Shown here piece after piece: positions 17,749-27,711 of a DNA stretch of 64,000 nt. Numbering within the stretch: position 1 is the stretch's first letter; every line of letters begins with the position of its first letter. This DNA comes from an uncultured Ruegeria sp. (lineage in GTDB: Bacteria > Pseudomonadota > Alphaproteobacteria > Rhodobacterales > Rhodobacteraceae): the NCBI RefSeq assembly GCF_947497005.1, contig NZ_CANMFF010000006.1, positions 214,864-278,863 of the forward strand, written 5' to 3'. Below the pieces are notes generated by a model. That model made no database searches. It had not been told where the DNA came from and saw nothing but the letters and a program-made list of their open reading frames with translations. The translations under genes were made by a program, and so were the position numbers.

Positions 17749-17775
17749 GTGGGGTTTTGTGTCAATAAAAACCAC
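17749..17775. promoter_or_regulatory. Candidate DeoR operator in the divergent promoter region
   Basis: An imperfect inverted repeat, GTGGGGTTTT facing AAAAACCAC with about 8 nt between, lies between the binding-protein gene and the DeoR regulator gene. TTGACA on the minus strand falls inside it. Location and symmetry suit an operator; no second copy was seen. Confidence 0.3.
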
Positions 17776-17899
17776 GTTAAGCCACAAATTTTCTTTTCTA
17801 ACCTATAAATTAGCACGGCATATTTCGCCTAGCGTTGTTTTATGTGGGGATTGTGATATATCTAAACGTCCCTTAAGACGATGCCATCAGAGCGCGAAA

Positions 17900-18673
17900 A
17901 TGAACCTGCAAACCACCAATCAACGAGAAGAAGAAATCCTGCGCGCATTGTTTCGCGCTGGCGGGACGTGCCGTGTGAGTGTTCTGGCAAATGACCTGGG
18001 CGTTAGCCTCGAAACCATTCGCCGAAACGTGCGCAATCTGGAAGAGCGCGGTATTGTGCGCAAGGTTCACGGCGGGGTTCATCTGCTTGAAGACATTCTT
18101 GAGCCTTCTTTGCAAAACCGTCTGAACAAAGAGGTCGATGCCAAGGAAAAACTGGCGAAAGCTGTTACTGAAATCATCAGCGATGGCGACTCGGTTTTCC
18201 TCGACATTGGCTCGACGACCGCTTACGTCGCGCGTGCTCTTTGCGACCACAAGGACTTGTTTGTGGTGACCAACTCGGTTTTTGTTGCTCAGAATTTAGC
18301 CTCTAGAAACAACAACAGAGTGTTCATGGCCGGCGGCGAGCTTCGCCCACATGATGGCGGCGCGTTTGGTGTCGAAGCTCAGGACCTCATCAAACGATTG
18401 AATGTCCGCTTCGCTGTCTTGTCAGTCGGTGCAGTCAATGCTGAGCTTGGTTTTATGTTGCATGATCTGCAAGAGGCTAATCTGGCCCGTGTTGCCATTC
18501 AGAATGCACAAGTTCGCATCGTAGTGGCGGATGGTGAAAAGCTTGGAAAACGTGCGCCGGTGACACTTGAGCCTGCCAATAAAATCAATCTGTTCTTCAC
18601 GGACACGCAACCGCCCGAGGATATCCGCCGGATGCTTTTGGCGAATGAAATCGACCTTGTGGTAGCGGACTAA
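17900..18673 (+). CDS. DeoR-family transcriptional regulator
   Basis: 257 residues. The N-terminal DeoR helix-turn-helix (VSVLANDLGVSLETIRRNVRNL) is followed by the DeoR sensor domain with GDSVFLDIGSTTAYVARAL, the sugar-phosphate-isomerase-like loop. The frame is open upstream for 47 codons, but the ATG at 17900 starts the normal family length. It is divergent from the methylated-amine operon, which it probably represses. DeoR sensors usually bind phosphorylated effectors, which fits the kinase encoded in that operon. Confidence 0.83.
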   Translation: MNLQTTNQREEEILRALFRAGGTCRVSVLANDLGVSLETIRRNVRNLEERGIVRKVHGGVHLLEDILEPSLQNRLNKEVDAKEKLAKAVTEIISDGDSVFLDIGSTTAYVARALCDHKDLFVVTNSVFVAQNLASRNNNRVFMAGGELRPHDGGAFGVEAQDLIKRLNVRFAVLSVGAVNAELGFMLHDLQEANLARVAIQNAQVRIVVADGEKLGKRAPVTLEPANKINLFFTDTQPPEDIRRMLLANEIDLVVAD

Positions 18674-18677
18674 GCGT

Positions 18678-19433
18678 CTAGCGCTTTTGGGCAGTGACCC
18701 ACACTGGGTGATAGGTCAGCGACACTCCGTAGGACGTTCCGAAATTCTGCACATAGTCGGCTTCGAACTGGGCTAGTGTTGACCGGGTCCATGACTTTTG
18801 CGCCCGACCATTTACCCCTGTTCTTCTCAAGTATTTCAAAACATCTCTGGGTGTGGCAAAAAAAGATTGCCTAATACTTTCGCCGACGGTCAGAACTTTA
18901 AACGGCCCATCAATGGCGGCTTTCAGGGCTTCAGGCGTGCAAAGGCCCGGTGCACGCGCTGTCGAGCCGATCTGTGTAAGCTCCTGGTATTGCCGGGGAC
19001 CAAAACCGGAAATGGCCAACCACCCGCCAGTTTCAAGCGCGTCGGCCGCCTGGTGCAGCAAATGGGCCGGATCCTCCATCCACTGAATCATCGAGGCCGA
19101 AGCGACCAGATCTAGTCTTGCGGGCCACTCAACCAGACGAACGTCTCCGGCGATGAACGCAGCCTTATCCGCATCTGCCGTCGCTTGAGCTTGCGGCGCG
19201 ATATCGTTCAGATAGAGGTCGGGAAGGTCAAAGTTCTGCCGCAGCAACCGGGTCAGGTGGCCTGTGCCGCATCCCAGTTCAAACGTCGTGCCGAACCAGT
19301 CCGGCGCCCCTGCGCGACGCAGCTCGGAGATCAGTTTGCGCGCAACCCATGCCTGCTGGCTGGCCGTGTCGTTGTATGTCTGAAAGCTTCGGCTGAAGCT
19401 CCGTTGCACTTTGTCCGCCAATTGTGCCGTCAT
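18678..19433 (-). CDS. bioC: Malonyl-ACP O-methyltransferase BioC
   Basis: 251 residues, class I SAM-dependent methyltransferase with motif I FELGCGTGHLTRLL and post-motif VASASMIQWMED typical of BioC. It methylates malonyl-ACP so that fatty-acid enzymes can build the pimeloyl chain of biotin. The ATG at 19431-19433 overlaps the bioG stop (ATGA) and lies 8 nt after GGGAGGAG; an in-frame GTG at 19442 is too close to that ribosome site. It is the last gene of the bioBFDAGC operon and converges on the DeoR gene with only a few bases between. Confidence 0.9.
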   Translation of the reverse strand: MTAQLADKVQRSFSRSFQTYNDTASQQAWVARKLISELRRAGAPDWFGTTFELGCGTGHLTRLLRQNFDLPDLYLNDIAPQAQATADADKAAFIAGDVRLVEWPARLDLVASASMIQWMEDPAHLLHQAADALETGGWLAISGFGPRQYQELTQIGSTARAPGLCTPEALKAAIDGPFKVLTVGESIRQSFFATPRDVLKYLRRTGVNGRAQKSWTRSTLAQFEADYVQNFGTSYGVSLTYHPVWVTAQKR

Positions 19434-20050
19434 GACAACCACTCCTCCCAGCTTTGGCCAGGTCGAAAAGGCACATGGGGTCCGGCAACGCGTTTAATCA
19501 TATCCGAAGCCGAGGCCCAGGCGGCCTCTTGCGACTTTGTTGGAATGACCCGGTCACGCGCGGGTATCCACACCCGGTCAAAACCGGGATCAGGGGCCGA
19601 ACCGCGTTGTATTACGGCGTGCAGTTCTTTCTGTGCATGTTGAATGTCCAACCCGGGGAATTCTGCGGACAGTCCAGCGCGTCGGCAAAACTTGGCGAAA
19701 TTGACCGATGACAGCTGATCCGCTGTCGCCCGGATCATTTCCGGCGCAATGCCCCGTTCTGTACAAGCCGGGTGCAGGGTGCCGCTGACGGCAACCAACC
19801 GGTCCGGGCGAAACTTTGTGTGCGTCAACCAGTGCGCCGCCGAGGCAACCCCGAAAGAAAAGGCAAGCAGGTCGATACGATCAAATTGGTCCAGGTCGGG
19901 TAAAGGACCGTCAAGGCTGGTGTAGTTTTCTACCAGCAGAACGTTCCCGCCCCCCGTAAGGCCATGAAACGGAGCAGCGCCCAAAGCCCAGCCGCCGAAC
20001 ACGAGGGTCAGGGTGCTTTCGTCCGATTGCGCCAGCCATCGGCTTATCAT
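19430..20050 (-). CDS. bioG: Pimeloyl-ACP methyl ester carboxylesterase BioG
   Basis: 206 residues of the BioG/DUF452 alpha/beta-hydrolase family: FGGWALGA near the N-terminus and the nucleophile elbow AFSFG around Ser73. It removes the methyl group from pimeloyl-ACP methyl ester, the step done by BioH in E. coli. The start is ATG 20048-20050, overlapping the bioA stop; the frame open further upstream lies inside bioA. BioC directly follows, so the two enzymes that open and close pimelate synthesis are translationally coupled. Confidence 0.87.
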   Translation of the reverse strand: MISRWLAQSDESTLTLVFGGWALGAAPFHGLTGGGNVLLVENYTSLDGPLPDLDQFDRIDLLAFSFGVASAAHWLTHTKFRPDRLVAVSGTLHPACTERGIAPEMIRATADQLSSVNFAKFCRRAGLSAEFPGLDIQHAQKELHAVIQRGSAPDPGFDRVWIPARDRVIPTKSQEAAWASASDMIKRVAGPHVPFRPGQSWEEWLS

Positions 20051-21333
20051 TGCTGCCCTCCTGCCAGGGCCACCATAGCCGCAGTCACGCGGCTCAACTC
20101 CTCGGGTGAAATGACATAGGGCGGCATACAGTAGATGTTGCGAGCAAACGGGCGTAGCCAAACACCGGATTCTGCGGACAATCGATGTGCAATCGCGGGG
20201 TCGACCCGGTCGCGCATTTCGATGACACCAATCGCGCCAAGCACGCGCACCTCTGCAACACTGGGCAGGATGCGGGCCGGGGCCAGCTCGGTCTCCATTT
20301 GCTGTGCGATACTAGCCACTTCCTGCCGCCAGTTCCGTTGTTGCAGCTGGCTCAGGCTGGCCACACCTGCCGAACAAGCCAGCGGATTGGCCATATAGGT
20401 TGGCCCGTGCATCAAAACACCAGCCTCACTTTCACCGATCCCACGCGCGACGGCTTCAGTCGCGACAGTCGCTGCAAGAGTGATATGCCCACCAGTCAAC
20501 GCCTTGCCAAGGCACAGGATGTCAGGAACAACCCGGGCGTGATCCATCGCGAACATCTCGCCACTGCGCCCGAAGCCGGTAGCGATCTCGTCAAAAATCA
20601 GCAAAGCATCATGGGCGTCGCACAAGGCGCGCGCGCCGCGCAGCCAGGCCGGATGATAGAAATACATCCCACCAGCGCCTTGCACCACAGGCTCAAGGAT
20701 CACAGCGGCGATCTTATCGCCTTTGCCGTCCAATAGGGCTGCCAGTGCCTCCAGTCCGTTTTCGGCAGGATCGTCAGGCCATTCCTGACCGAACTGGATG
20801 TGAGGGCGCGGCAGGAAATGCTGGATCGACAATGCACCGCGAAATAGCCCGTGCATCCCGTTGACGGGATCGCACACGCTCATCGCTTTCCACGTGTCGC
20901 CGTGATAGCCGCCGCGGATCGTTGCAAACTCGGACCGTTCGCTGTAGCCTTTGGCGATCTGATACTGGACCGCCATTTTCAACGCGACCTCGATAGCGAC
21001 CGAGCCGCTGTCACTGTAAAAGATGCGGTCCAGCCCATCGGGCAAAAGGCTGATCAGACTGCGGCCAAGTTCCACTGCGGGCTTATGGGTCAATCCGCCG
21101 AACATCACATGTGGCAGTGTCCCCAATTGCCTTTGCATGGCTTCGATGATGGCCGGGTGCCGATGGCCGTGCACTGTACACCACCATGATGACATCGCGT
21201 CGATCATCTTGACGCCGTCATCACGGGTTAACCAGACACCCTCTGCCCCGGTTATCAGATGCATCGGGCCGGGTTCCAGCACATGCGTATAGGGGTGCCA
21301 TAAATGGCGGGCGTCGAACTCCAGCGGGGTCAC
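20047..21333 (-). CDS. bioA: Adenosylmethionine-8-amino-7-oxononanoate aminotransferase BioA
   Basis: 428 residues. Class III aminotransferase with the BioA N-terminus ([16 protein letters not shown]), [15 protein letters not shown] and the PLP-binding lysine about residue 277 in CLGKALTGG. It makes 7,8-diaminononanoate in biotin synthesis. The start is a GTG (21331-21333) that overlaps the bioD stop as GTGA and is preceded by GGAGG; the longer upstream frame runs through bioD and is not coding. Expected family length is matched. Confidence 0.92.
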   Translation of the reverse strand: MTPLEFDARHLWHPYTHVLEPGPMHLITGAEGVWLTRDDGVKMIDAMSSWWCTVHGHRHPAIIEAMQRQLGTLPHVMFGGLTHKPAVELGRSLISLLPDGLDRIFYSDSGSVAIEVALKMAVQYQIAKGYSERSEFATIRGGYHGDTWKAMSVCDPVNGMHGLFRGALSIQHFLPRPHIQFGQEWPDDPAENGLEALAALLDGKGDKIAAVILEPVVQGAGGMYFYHPAWLRGARALCDAHDALLIFDEIATGFGRSGEMFAMDHARVVPDILCLGKALTGGHITLAATVATEAVARGIGESEAGVLMHGPTYMANPLACSAGVASLSQLQQRNWRQEVASIAQQMETELAPARILPSVAEVRVLGAIGVIEMRDRVDPAIAHRLSAESGVWLRPFARNIYCMPPYVISPEELSRVTAAMVALAGGQQ

Positions 21334-21950
21334 AGGAACCTCCGAATGGTGGCCACATCGATGGCTGAGAACGCATCGGTCAGGGTTTGCTGCGTCAGGT
21401 CGCTTAAATATGGTAGGCGCCCGAGGTGCCGAACCTTGCTCATCTCGACAATGGTTTGTTCCACATCCGGCTCTGGGTCGCCCACAAAGGCAACACCAAC
21501 GAGCTCGCACCCTGCGTTCCGAAGCGCCATCAGAGATAACGTGGTATGGTTGATTGTTCCCAGCGCTGTGCGTGCGACCAGAACGACCGGAGCCCGCCAC
21601 TGGGCAATCAGATCCAAATAATAGGACTTGCGGTTCAGCGGCACCATCAGGCCCCCTGCCCCTTCAATGACCAGCGGTCCGTCTACCTGCGGCAAAGCAA
21701 GGCGCGACAGATCAATCTCAACACCCATATCTTCTGCAGAAAGATGCGGTGAGGCCGGCATGTTCAAACGATACCCTTCGGGCAGCACGTCCGCACCGGA
21801 CAAGGTGAGGACGGTTTCGGTGTCTGTTGCATCTTCCAGACCCGACTGAACCGGCTTCCAATAACAAGCGTTCAACGCAGCCGTAAGACCTGCTGAGAAC
21901 ACGGTTTTTCCGACGCCCGTGTCGGTTCCGACAACGATCAGCGCGCTCAT
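21330..21950 (-). CDS. bioD: Dethiobiotin synthetase BioD
   Basis: 206 residues with the BioD P-loop GTDTGVGKT at residues 8-16 and [13 protein letters not shown] in the middle. It closes the ureido ring of dethiobiotin using CO2 and ATP. It overlaps bioF upstream and bioA downstream by 4 nt each, consistent with a single transcript. Confidence 0.93.
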   Translation of the reverse strand: MSALIVVGTDTGVGKTVFSAGLTAALNACYWKPVQSGLEDATDTETVLTLSGADVLPEGYRLNMPASPHLSAEDMGVEIDLSRLALPQVDGPLVIEGAGGLMVPLNRKSYYLDLIAQWRAPVVLVARTALGTINHTTLSLMALRNAGCELVGVAFVGDPEPDVEQTIVEMSKVRHLGRLPYLSDLTQQTLTDAFSAIDVATIRRFL

Positions 21951-23080
21951 GCGGCCTCCGATTGATGACTGGCGATGGTTGAAAACAGCGCCGAGATGTC
22001 CTCGAGGGTGACATTTCCGGTGATCGAGACGCGCAACCTGGACGTTCCTTTGGGAACGGTGGGCGGCCGGATGCCCCGAATGTCATACCCCTGTTGTTGT
22101 AAAGCCTCAGCCATCGCCATCGTGCGGGCCTCATCCCCTAGAATGGCAGGAATGATTTGGCTGTTCAGGGCTATGTCAGGCAATCCCGCTTGCCGCGCCA
22201 TATTATGAGCATGTCGCAGGCGTTTGTGTGCGGCAGCGACCAGTTTGTTATTTCCAGCCAATTCACGCAGGGCAGCCCGCACCAGAGCAGCATTCAGAGG
22301 GGACGGCGCGGTTGCGAAGATAAAAGGGCGCGCGCGGTTGATCAGGGTGTCGATCATCACCCGCGGGCCACAGATCAGTCCGCCAGCGACACCGAGCCCT
22401 TTTCCGCAAGTGTGCAGGGTCAGAAGGTCTGCGTTCAGATCATGCGCCAGGCCTTTGCCATCTGCCCCAAAAACGCCTGTAGCATGCGCCTCGTCCACGA
22501 CAAGAACGGCTTCGAACTCACACGCCAAGGAAGACAGGTCCTCCAGCGGAGCCAGATCGCCTTCCATGGAATAGACGCTTTCAACGGCGATCCAGACTTG
22601 GCCCAATCCACCATTTGACCGCCACTCGCTCAGTACCTTACGCGCATCCCCGACGTCGTTGTGGCGAAAGGCGCGCAGATCCGCACGGCTGGCACGCATC
22701 CCTTCGTGGGCGCTGGCGTGAACCAGCGCGTCATACAAAACCAGATCTCCGGCAGCTGGCAGGGTGGAAAAGATCGCCTGATTGGCCTGAAATCCTCCGC
22801 CCATAAACAACGCGGTCTCGGCCCCGAAGAACGCTGCAGCTTCATGTTCCAGCGCGTCATGTTCAGGATGATTTCCTCGCAGCAGACGCGAGCCGCCCGA
22901 GCCGACCGGAACACCCCTGGCCAGTGCCGCCTGCGCGGCTTTTTGCAACAGGGTCGATCCGGCCAAGCCCAAGTAGTCGTTCGACGCGAAATCCAACCCG
23001 CGCGCTGGGATTAAAGCCCGACGGCGGTGCCGGGCTTCAAGCGCATCAAGCATGGAGTCCAGTCGATCGACTGCTTTCAT
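21947..23080 (-). CDS. bioF: 8-amino-7-oxononanoate synthase BioF
   Basis: 377 residues, PLP-dependent alpha-oxoamine synthase. Visible marks are [31 protein letters not shown] and the PLP lysine in [12 protein letters not shown]. It condenses pimeloyl-ACP with alanine. Start and stop overlap bioB and bioD by 4 nt (ATGA). Confidence 0.93.
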   Translation of the reverse strand: MKAVDRLDSMLDALEARHRRRALIPARGLDFASNDYLGLAGSTLLQKAAQAALARGVPVGSGGSRLLRGNHPEHDALEHEAAAFFGAETALFMGGGFQANQAIFSTLPAAGDLVLYDALVHASAHEGMRASRADLRAFRHNDVGDARKVLSEWRSNGGLGQVWIAVESVYSMEGDLAPLEDLSSLACEFEAVLVVDEAHATGVFGADGKGLAHDLNADLLTLHTCGKGLGVAGGLICGPRVMIDTLINRARPFIFATAPSPLNAALVRAALRELAGNNKLVAAAHKRLRHAHNMARQAGLPDIALNSQIIPAILGDEARTMAMAEALQQQGYDIRGIRPPTVPKGTSRLRVSITGNVTLEDISALFSTIASHQSEAA

Positions 23081-24057
23081 TCGGCAGCTTCCGTGTGCTT
23101 ATGCTCTGCAGCCGTTTCAGCCTGAAGACCAAGTTTCGAAAAAAGGATCGAGTCGGTGTCTTCCTCGGGGTTTTCTGCCGTCAGAAGAGTTTCGCCGACA
23201 AAGATCGAATTCGCGCCGGCGAAGAAGCACATCGCCTGCATTTCATCACTCATGTCACTGCGCCCAGCGGAAAGCCGAACGTAGGATTTGGGCATCAGAA
23301 TGCGGGCAGTGGCTATGATCCGTACAAAATCGATTGGATCGATTGGTTCTGCATCGGCCAACGGTGTGTCAGCTTGCGGCATCAGCATGTTGATCGGCAC
23401 CGAATCCGGAGGCGGTGTCATGTTTGCCAAAGTCAGCAGCATATCGATGCGGTCGCCGGTATGTTCACCCATACCCAAAATACCACCCGAACAAACCTTA
23501 ATTCCGGCTTCCTGAACCCGGTTCATCGTGTCGATCCGGTCCGAGAACGTTCGGGTGGTGATCACCTCAGAATAATAGCGTTCAGACGTGTCGATATTGT
23601 GGTTGTAGTAGTCCAGCCCGGCATCGCGCAGCTGAACGACCTGAGTGTCATCCAACATACCCAGCGTCATGCAGGTTTCCATGCCCATTGCCCTGACGCC
23701 TTCTACCATGGCAACAAGAGCAGGCATATCGCGTGGCTTGGGCTCTCGCCAGGCAGCTCCCATGCAGAATCGGGTCGCGCCGCCGTCGCGAGCCTTCTTG
23801 GCCTCGGTCAGTACGCGCTGAACCTCGATCAGTTTCGACGCGGACAGGGTCGATCCATTGCGGGCCGATTGCGAGCAATAGGCGCAGTCCTCGGCACAAC
23901 CGCCGGTTTTGATCGACAGCAATTTCGAGGTCTGGATCTTGTTCGGATCAAAGTTCTCTCGGTGCACGGTCTGCGCCCGGAACAGAAGGTCCATCAACGG
24001 GAGGTCATGAACAGCTTGCGCAGACTTTCGGGTCCAGCCGGAATGAGGGATGATCAT
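23077..24057 (-). CDS. bioB: Biotin synthase BioB
   Basis: 326 residues, radical SAM enzyme that inserts sulfur into dethiobiotin. The radical SAM cluster cysteines are C54, C58 and C61 (CAEDCAYC), with [12 protein letters not shown] and the C-terminal [13 protein letters not shown] of BioB. It is the first gene of the operon. The ATG is almost directly preceded by a BioR box with no Shine-Dalgarno sequence, so the box occupies the ribosome site region. The N-terminus aligns well with known BioB, which supports this start. Confidence 0.93.
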   Translation of the reverse strand: MIIPHSGWTRKSAQAVHDLPLMDLLFRAQTVHRENFDPNKIQTSKLLSIKTGGCAEDCAYCSQSARNGSTLSASKLIEVQRVLTEAKKARDGGATRFCMGAAWREPKPRDMPALVAMVEGVRAMGMETCMTLGMLDDTQVVQLRDAGLDYYNHNIDTSERYYSEVITTRTFSDRIDTMNRVQEAGIKVCSGGILGMGEHTGDRIDMLLTLANMTPPPDSVPINMLMPQADTPLADAEPIDPIDFVRIIATARILMPKSYVRLSAGRSDMSDEMQAMCFFAGANSIFVGETLLTAENPEEDTDSILFSKLGLQAETAAEHKHTEAAE

Positions 24058-24058
24058 T

Positions 24059-24110
24059 TTATCTATAAAACTTCCTGCAGCTTGCGTTGCTGCAGATTTA
24101 TTATCGATAA
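24059..24110 (-). promoter_or_regulatory. Two BioR boxes controlling the bio operon
   Basis: TTATCTATAA (24059-24068) and TTATCGATAA (24101-24110) both fit the alphaproteobacterial BioR operator pattern. Their centres are 42 bp apart, four helical turns, so two BioR dimers could bind the same DNA face. The inner box lies 1 nt before the bioB start codon. An imperfect CTGCAG...CTGCAG inverted repeat (24075-24095) lies between them. The bioR gene itself is not in the window. Confidence 0.8.
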
Positions 24111-24171
24111 AAGATCATTTCGCAACCGTGTTGGCGCAATCGATCTCAAATCAAGCGGAAATGCCGCGCCT

Positions 24172-25020
24172 TCAGAAATCGAGGCCCAAATCAACTGTGC
24201 GTGCAGAATGCGTCAACGCGCCGGACGAGATATAATCCACACCGGTTGCGGCGATTGAAGCGACCCGGTCAAGTGTAACGTTGCCGCTGGCTTCGATCTT
24301 CATCCGCCCATTTACCATGGCGACAGCCTCACGGAGCATGTCGTTATTCATGTTGTCCAACAGCACAACAGACGCACCGCCAACCTTCAGCACTTCGGCC
24401 AGTTGGTCCAGATCGTCCACTTCGATTTCCACGGCCATCATATGGCTGGCATGGGCCTTGGCCGCTTCCAGAACCTGACCAATTCCACCCGCCGCAGCGA
24501 TGTGGTTGTCTTTGATCAGAATCGCATCGGACAATGAATAACGGTGGTTGAAACCGCCACCGTGCAACACAGCCTGCTTTTCCACGATGCGAAGGCCTGG
24601 GGTTGTTTTACGTGTGCAGGTTATCCGAGCCCGCAAACCCTCGGTCTGCTTCGCAAATGCAGCTGTCTTGGTGGCAATGCCAGTCAGGCGGCCTGCAAAA
24701 TTGAGAGCAACCCGTTCACCAGACAAAATTGAGGCGGCGGATCCCTTGATGGTCATCAACGTGTCGCCACGTTGACAATGCGCACCATCCTTGGCTCGCA
24801 CGTCGATCTCAAGCGAAGGGTCCACAAGTCGGAATGCGATTGTCGCCACCTGAATCCCGGAAACCACCGCGTCTTCGCGCGCGTTCAGCCGGGCTATGTA
24901 GGTCGTGCCATGCGGGATCACGGCACGGGTAGTCACGTCACCATAAGTTCCCAGGTCCTCCATCAACGCAGCGCGGACCACAGGCTCGAGGATCAGATCA
25001 GGCAGGGTCGCAAAATTCAT
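24172..25020 (-). CDS. nadC: Nicotinate-nucleotide pyrophosphorylase (quinolinate phosphoribosyltransferase) NadC
   Basis: 282 residues with typical NadC stretches: RITCTRKTTPGLR, EKQAVLHGGGFNHRYSLSD and EIEVDDLDQL. It converts quinolinate and PRPP to nicotinate mononucleotide. The ATG overlaps the nadB stop and has an AGGAATTCTC ribosome region. It is the last gene of nadABC, 114 bp ahead of the bio promoter. Confidence 0.93.
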   Translation of the reverse strand: MNFATLPDLILEPVVRAALMEDLGTYGDVTTRAVIPHGTTYIARLNAREDAVVSGIQVATIAFRLVDPSLEIDVRAKDGAHCQRGDTLMTIKGSAASILSGERVALNFAGRLTGIATKTAAFAKQTEGLRARITCTRKTTPGLRIVEKQAVLHGGGFNHRYSLSDAILIKDNHIAAAGGIGQVLEAAKAHASHMMAVEIEVDDLDQLAEVLKVGGASVVLLDNMNNDMLREAVAMVNGRMKIEASGNVTLDRVASIAATGVDYISSGALTHSARTVDLGLDF

Positions 25021-26585
25021 GAGAATTCCTTGCAGGCTTCGGCCCGTATGCTTCGGGCTTCGGAGAGATACATCCGAGACCGTTCGCCGGAGCCATCAGA
25101 GGTTTCCGGAAAGTCAGATCGTTCATGAGCGCCACGACTCTCTTCGCGTCGCAGTGCAGCAGCCGCGATCAGGGTGGCGGTGGCGCACATATTTCTGAAC
25201 GTCGGGCAGTCGCCATGCTGATCTTCAAGCGACGCGACCATGTGCAGCGCCCTGCTTAACCCTGCGCGATCCCGGACCACGCCAACATCACGCGTCATAA
25301 CCGTGCGCAACGCTTGGACTGCCGCGAACGTATCAGGGGTGTCAGCTTGATCAAATCGCAAGGCTATTGGTTTGGAATTGGGCGCGTCAGGCACTGAATT
25401 CGCGATACCCTCGGCACAGATGCGCGCAAAAACCAGCGCTTCGAGCAAGCCGTTCGAGGCCAACCGATTGGCACCGTGGAGGCCAGTCGAAGACGCCTCG
25501 CCGCACACCCACAAACCATCCAGAGTCGCGCGCCCATCAGTGTCGGTGGCAATGCCACCCATGTGATAATGCGCTGCCGGAGCGACCGGGATCGGCTTCT
25601 TGACCGGATCGATTCCGTTGCGTGCGCAATATTCCGCAACTGCAGGAAACAGATCCTTAATCCGCGCGCCCAGAGCCTCGCGGGTGTCCAGCATAGGTCG
25701 GTTGCCCGCCTGTACTTCGGCGAATATTGCGCGGGCAACAACGTCACGGGGCGCGAGCTCGGCGTCGGGGTGGATGGCCAGCATGAAGCGCTCACCGAGT
25801 TTGTTGATCAGGATTGCTCCTTCCCCACGCAACGCCTCGGTTGCCAGCGGAGCCGGATCTTCGCCGACATCCATCGCCGTGGGGTGAAACTGGACAAATT
25901 CGGCATCCGCGATCAAAGCCCCGGCCCGCGCGGCCATTCCGATGACCTGCCCCCGAATACGCGTAGGATTTGTCGTCAACGCATATAGTCCGCCAGAACC
26001 ACCGCCCGCCAGTAACACGGCAGGCCCGTTGAGTGTTACAGGTGCAGATCCTGTTTCCGAAACGTCCTGAATCGTTACACCCGTCACGCGTCCGCCTTTG
26101 ACTTCGAGCGCGGTTGCCAGAACGCCTTCGAGCACTTGAACAGAGGGCGTCTCATGTACGCGTTCGATCAGGGCCGCCATGATCTCGCTGCCCGCCTGAT
26201 CCCCCTTCACCCGCACCACGCGGGCGAAACTGTGTGCAGCTTCGCGCGACAGGACGTACCCGCCATCCTCTGTGCGGTCAAAAGGTGTGCCCAATGTCGT
26301 CAGGTCGAGAATATAGTCACGCGCCTCGCGCGTGACTAAGTCTGCAACGTCTGGCTCGACGGTGCCTGCCCCGGCCTTGACGGTGTCAACAGCGTGGCTT
26401 TCCGGGCTGTCAGCCAAGTCCATCGCTGCCGCCACACCACCTTGCGCCCATGCCGAACTTGCGCCTTCCCCCAACGGGTCTGGCGAGATGACCACCACCG
26501 GTCGAGGCGCCAGTTTCAATGCAGCATAAAGCGCGCCAATCCCGGCCCCGACAATTATGACGCGATCCGTGGTGATGTCAGACAT
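25017..26585 (-). CDS. nadB: L-aspartate oxidase NadB
   Basis: 522 residues, FAD flavoprotein of the succinate dehydrogenase/NadB family: IVGAGIGALYAALKL at the N-terminus, SSAWAQGGVAAAM, GLHGANRLASNGLLEALVF and the C-terminal helical domain. It oxidises aspartate to iminosuccinate, the first step of de novo NAD synthesis. It starts 5 nt after nadA and overlaps nadC by 4 nt. Confidence 0.93.
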   Translation of the reverse strand: MSDITTDRVIIVGAGIGALYAALKLAPRPVVVISPDPLGEGASSAWAQGGVAAAMDLADSPESHAVDTVKAGAGTVEPDVADLVTREARDYILDLTTLGTPFDRTEDGGYVLSREAAHSFARVVRVKGDQAGSEIMAALIERVHETPSVQVLEGVLATALEVKGGRVTGVTIQDVSETGSAPVTLNGPAVLLAGGGSGGLYALTTNPTRIRGQVIGMAARAGALIADAEFVQFHPTAMDVGEDPAPLATEALRGEGAILINKLGERFMLAIHPDAELAPRDVVARAIFAEVQAGNRPMLDTREALGARIKDLFPAVAEYCARNGIDPVKKPIPVAPAAHYHMGGIATDTDGRATLDGLWVCGEASSTGLHGANRLASNGLLEALVFARICAEGIANSVPDAPNSKPIALRFDQADTPDTFAAVQALRTVMTRDVGVVRDRAGLSRALHMVASLEDQHGDCPTFRNMCATATLIAAAALRREESRGAHERSDFPETSDGSGERSRMYLSEARSIRAEACKEFS

Positions 26586-26590
26586 GCTGT

Positions 26591-27652
26591 TCAGATGCCG
26601 AGCTTGCGGGAAAGATCAATCATCGCCTGAACGGATTTACGTGCTTTTTCTGCGACATCTTCGGCGACCTCGACCTGACCTTCCATCGTGTGCAAGGCAA
26701 AAAGGATCTTTTCAAGCGTGATCTTCTTCATGTACGGGCACATGTTGCAAGGGCCGACGAAATCGACTTCGGGCAATTCATCGGCAATGTTGGATGCCAT
26801 CGAACACTCGGTGATGAGCATCGCCTTTTGGGGCTTCTTGTCATGCACGTATTTGATAATACCGCTGGTCGAGCCTGAATAATCGGCCTCGGCCACCACG
26901 TCGGGTGGGCATTCCGGATGCGCGATCAGACGCGTACCGGGGTTCCATTCGCGGAAGTCGCGTAGATCTTGCGCGGTGTATTGTTCATGAACGATGCAGG
27001 AGCCAGGCCAGTACACCACGTTCTTGTGACTTTCATTGGCGACATTCTGCGCCAGATACTGATCCGGCGTCATGATGACCGTATCGCTTTTCATTGCATT
27101 CACGATCTGCAGCGCGTTTGAAGAGGTGCAGCAGATATCAGAAGCCGCTTTGACTTCGGCAGTGGTGTTTACATAAGACACAACCGGCGCGCCGGGGTAT
27201 TTGGCTCGCATTTCGTCGATTCCCTTGGCAGTAATCGATTCTGCTAAAGAGCAACCGGCATCCATATCCGGCATCAGGACAGTTTTCTCCGGGCTCAGAA
27301 TTTTCGACGTTTCGGCCATGAAATGAACACCGGCCTGAACGATTACGTCCTCTTCGACCTCACTGGCTTTCATCGCCAGTTGCAAACTGTCGCCAACAAA
27401 ATCGGACACACCGTGAAAGATTTCGGGCGTCATGTAATTGTGCCCAAGGATCACGGCGTTACGCTCTTTCTTGAGCCTGTTGATCGCACGAACATAGGGC
27501 GCATAGACTGCCCAATCGGGCGGGCTGACCACACGATCCATGCGGGCAAATGTGTCTTTCATCTCATCGGCCAGAGTGGCCGATGGGGCAAGGTCATAGA
27601 CGTCCGAAAGAACTGTGCGGACTTGTGCAATATCGAGCAACGGGCGAGCCAC
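26591..27652 (-). CDS. nadA: Quinolinate synthase NadA
   Basis: 353 residues from a GTG at 27650-27652. NadA signatures include ILGHNYMTPE, DAGCSLAES, CTSSNALQI and CNMCPYMKKITLEKI, which supply the cysteines of the [4Fe-4S] cluster. It condenses iminosuccinate with dihydroxyacetone phosphate to quinolinate. The start is slightly uncertain: an in-frame ATG 30 codons later would also leave the catalytic core intact, but the longer form matches the usual alphaproteobacterial length. Confidence 0.9.
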   Translation of the reverse strand: MARPLLDIAQVRTVLSDVYDLAPSATLADEMKDTFARMDRVVSPPDWAVYAPYVRAINRLKKERNAVILGHNYMTPEIFHGVSDFVGDSLQLAMKASEVEEDVIVQAGVHFMAETSKILSPEKTVLMPDMDAGCSLAESITAKGIDEMRAKYPGAPVVSYVNTTAEVKAASDICCTSSNALQIVNAMKSDTVIMTPDQYLAQNVANESHKNVVYWPGSCIVHEQYTAQDLRDFREWNPGTRLIAHPECPPDVVAEADYSGSTSGIIKYVHDKKPQKAMLITECSMASNIADELPEVDFVGPCNMCPYMKKITLEKILFALHTMEGQVEVAEDVAEKARKSVQAMIDLSRKLGI

Positions 27653-27711
27653 CTTTGTCAGTTGTCGTTAGCCTGGCGGGCTGCTTAACGGCTTAGCCCT
27701 AGCCGAAACAA

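Noticed and set aside
22924..24258. Long open frame on the plus strand opposite bioF and bioB
   Set aside because: Antisense frame in GC-rich coding DNA. The minus-strand genes have full catalytic motifs and this frame has none.
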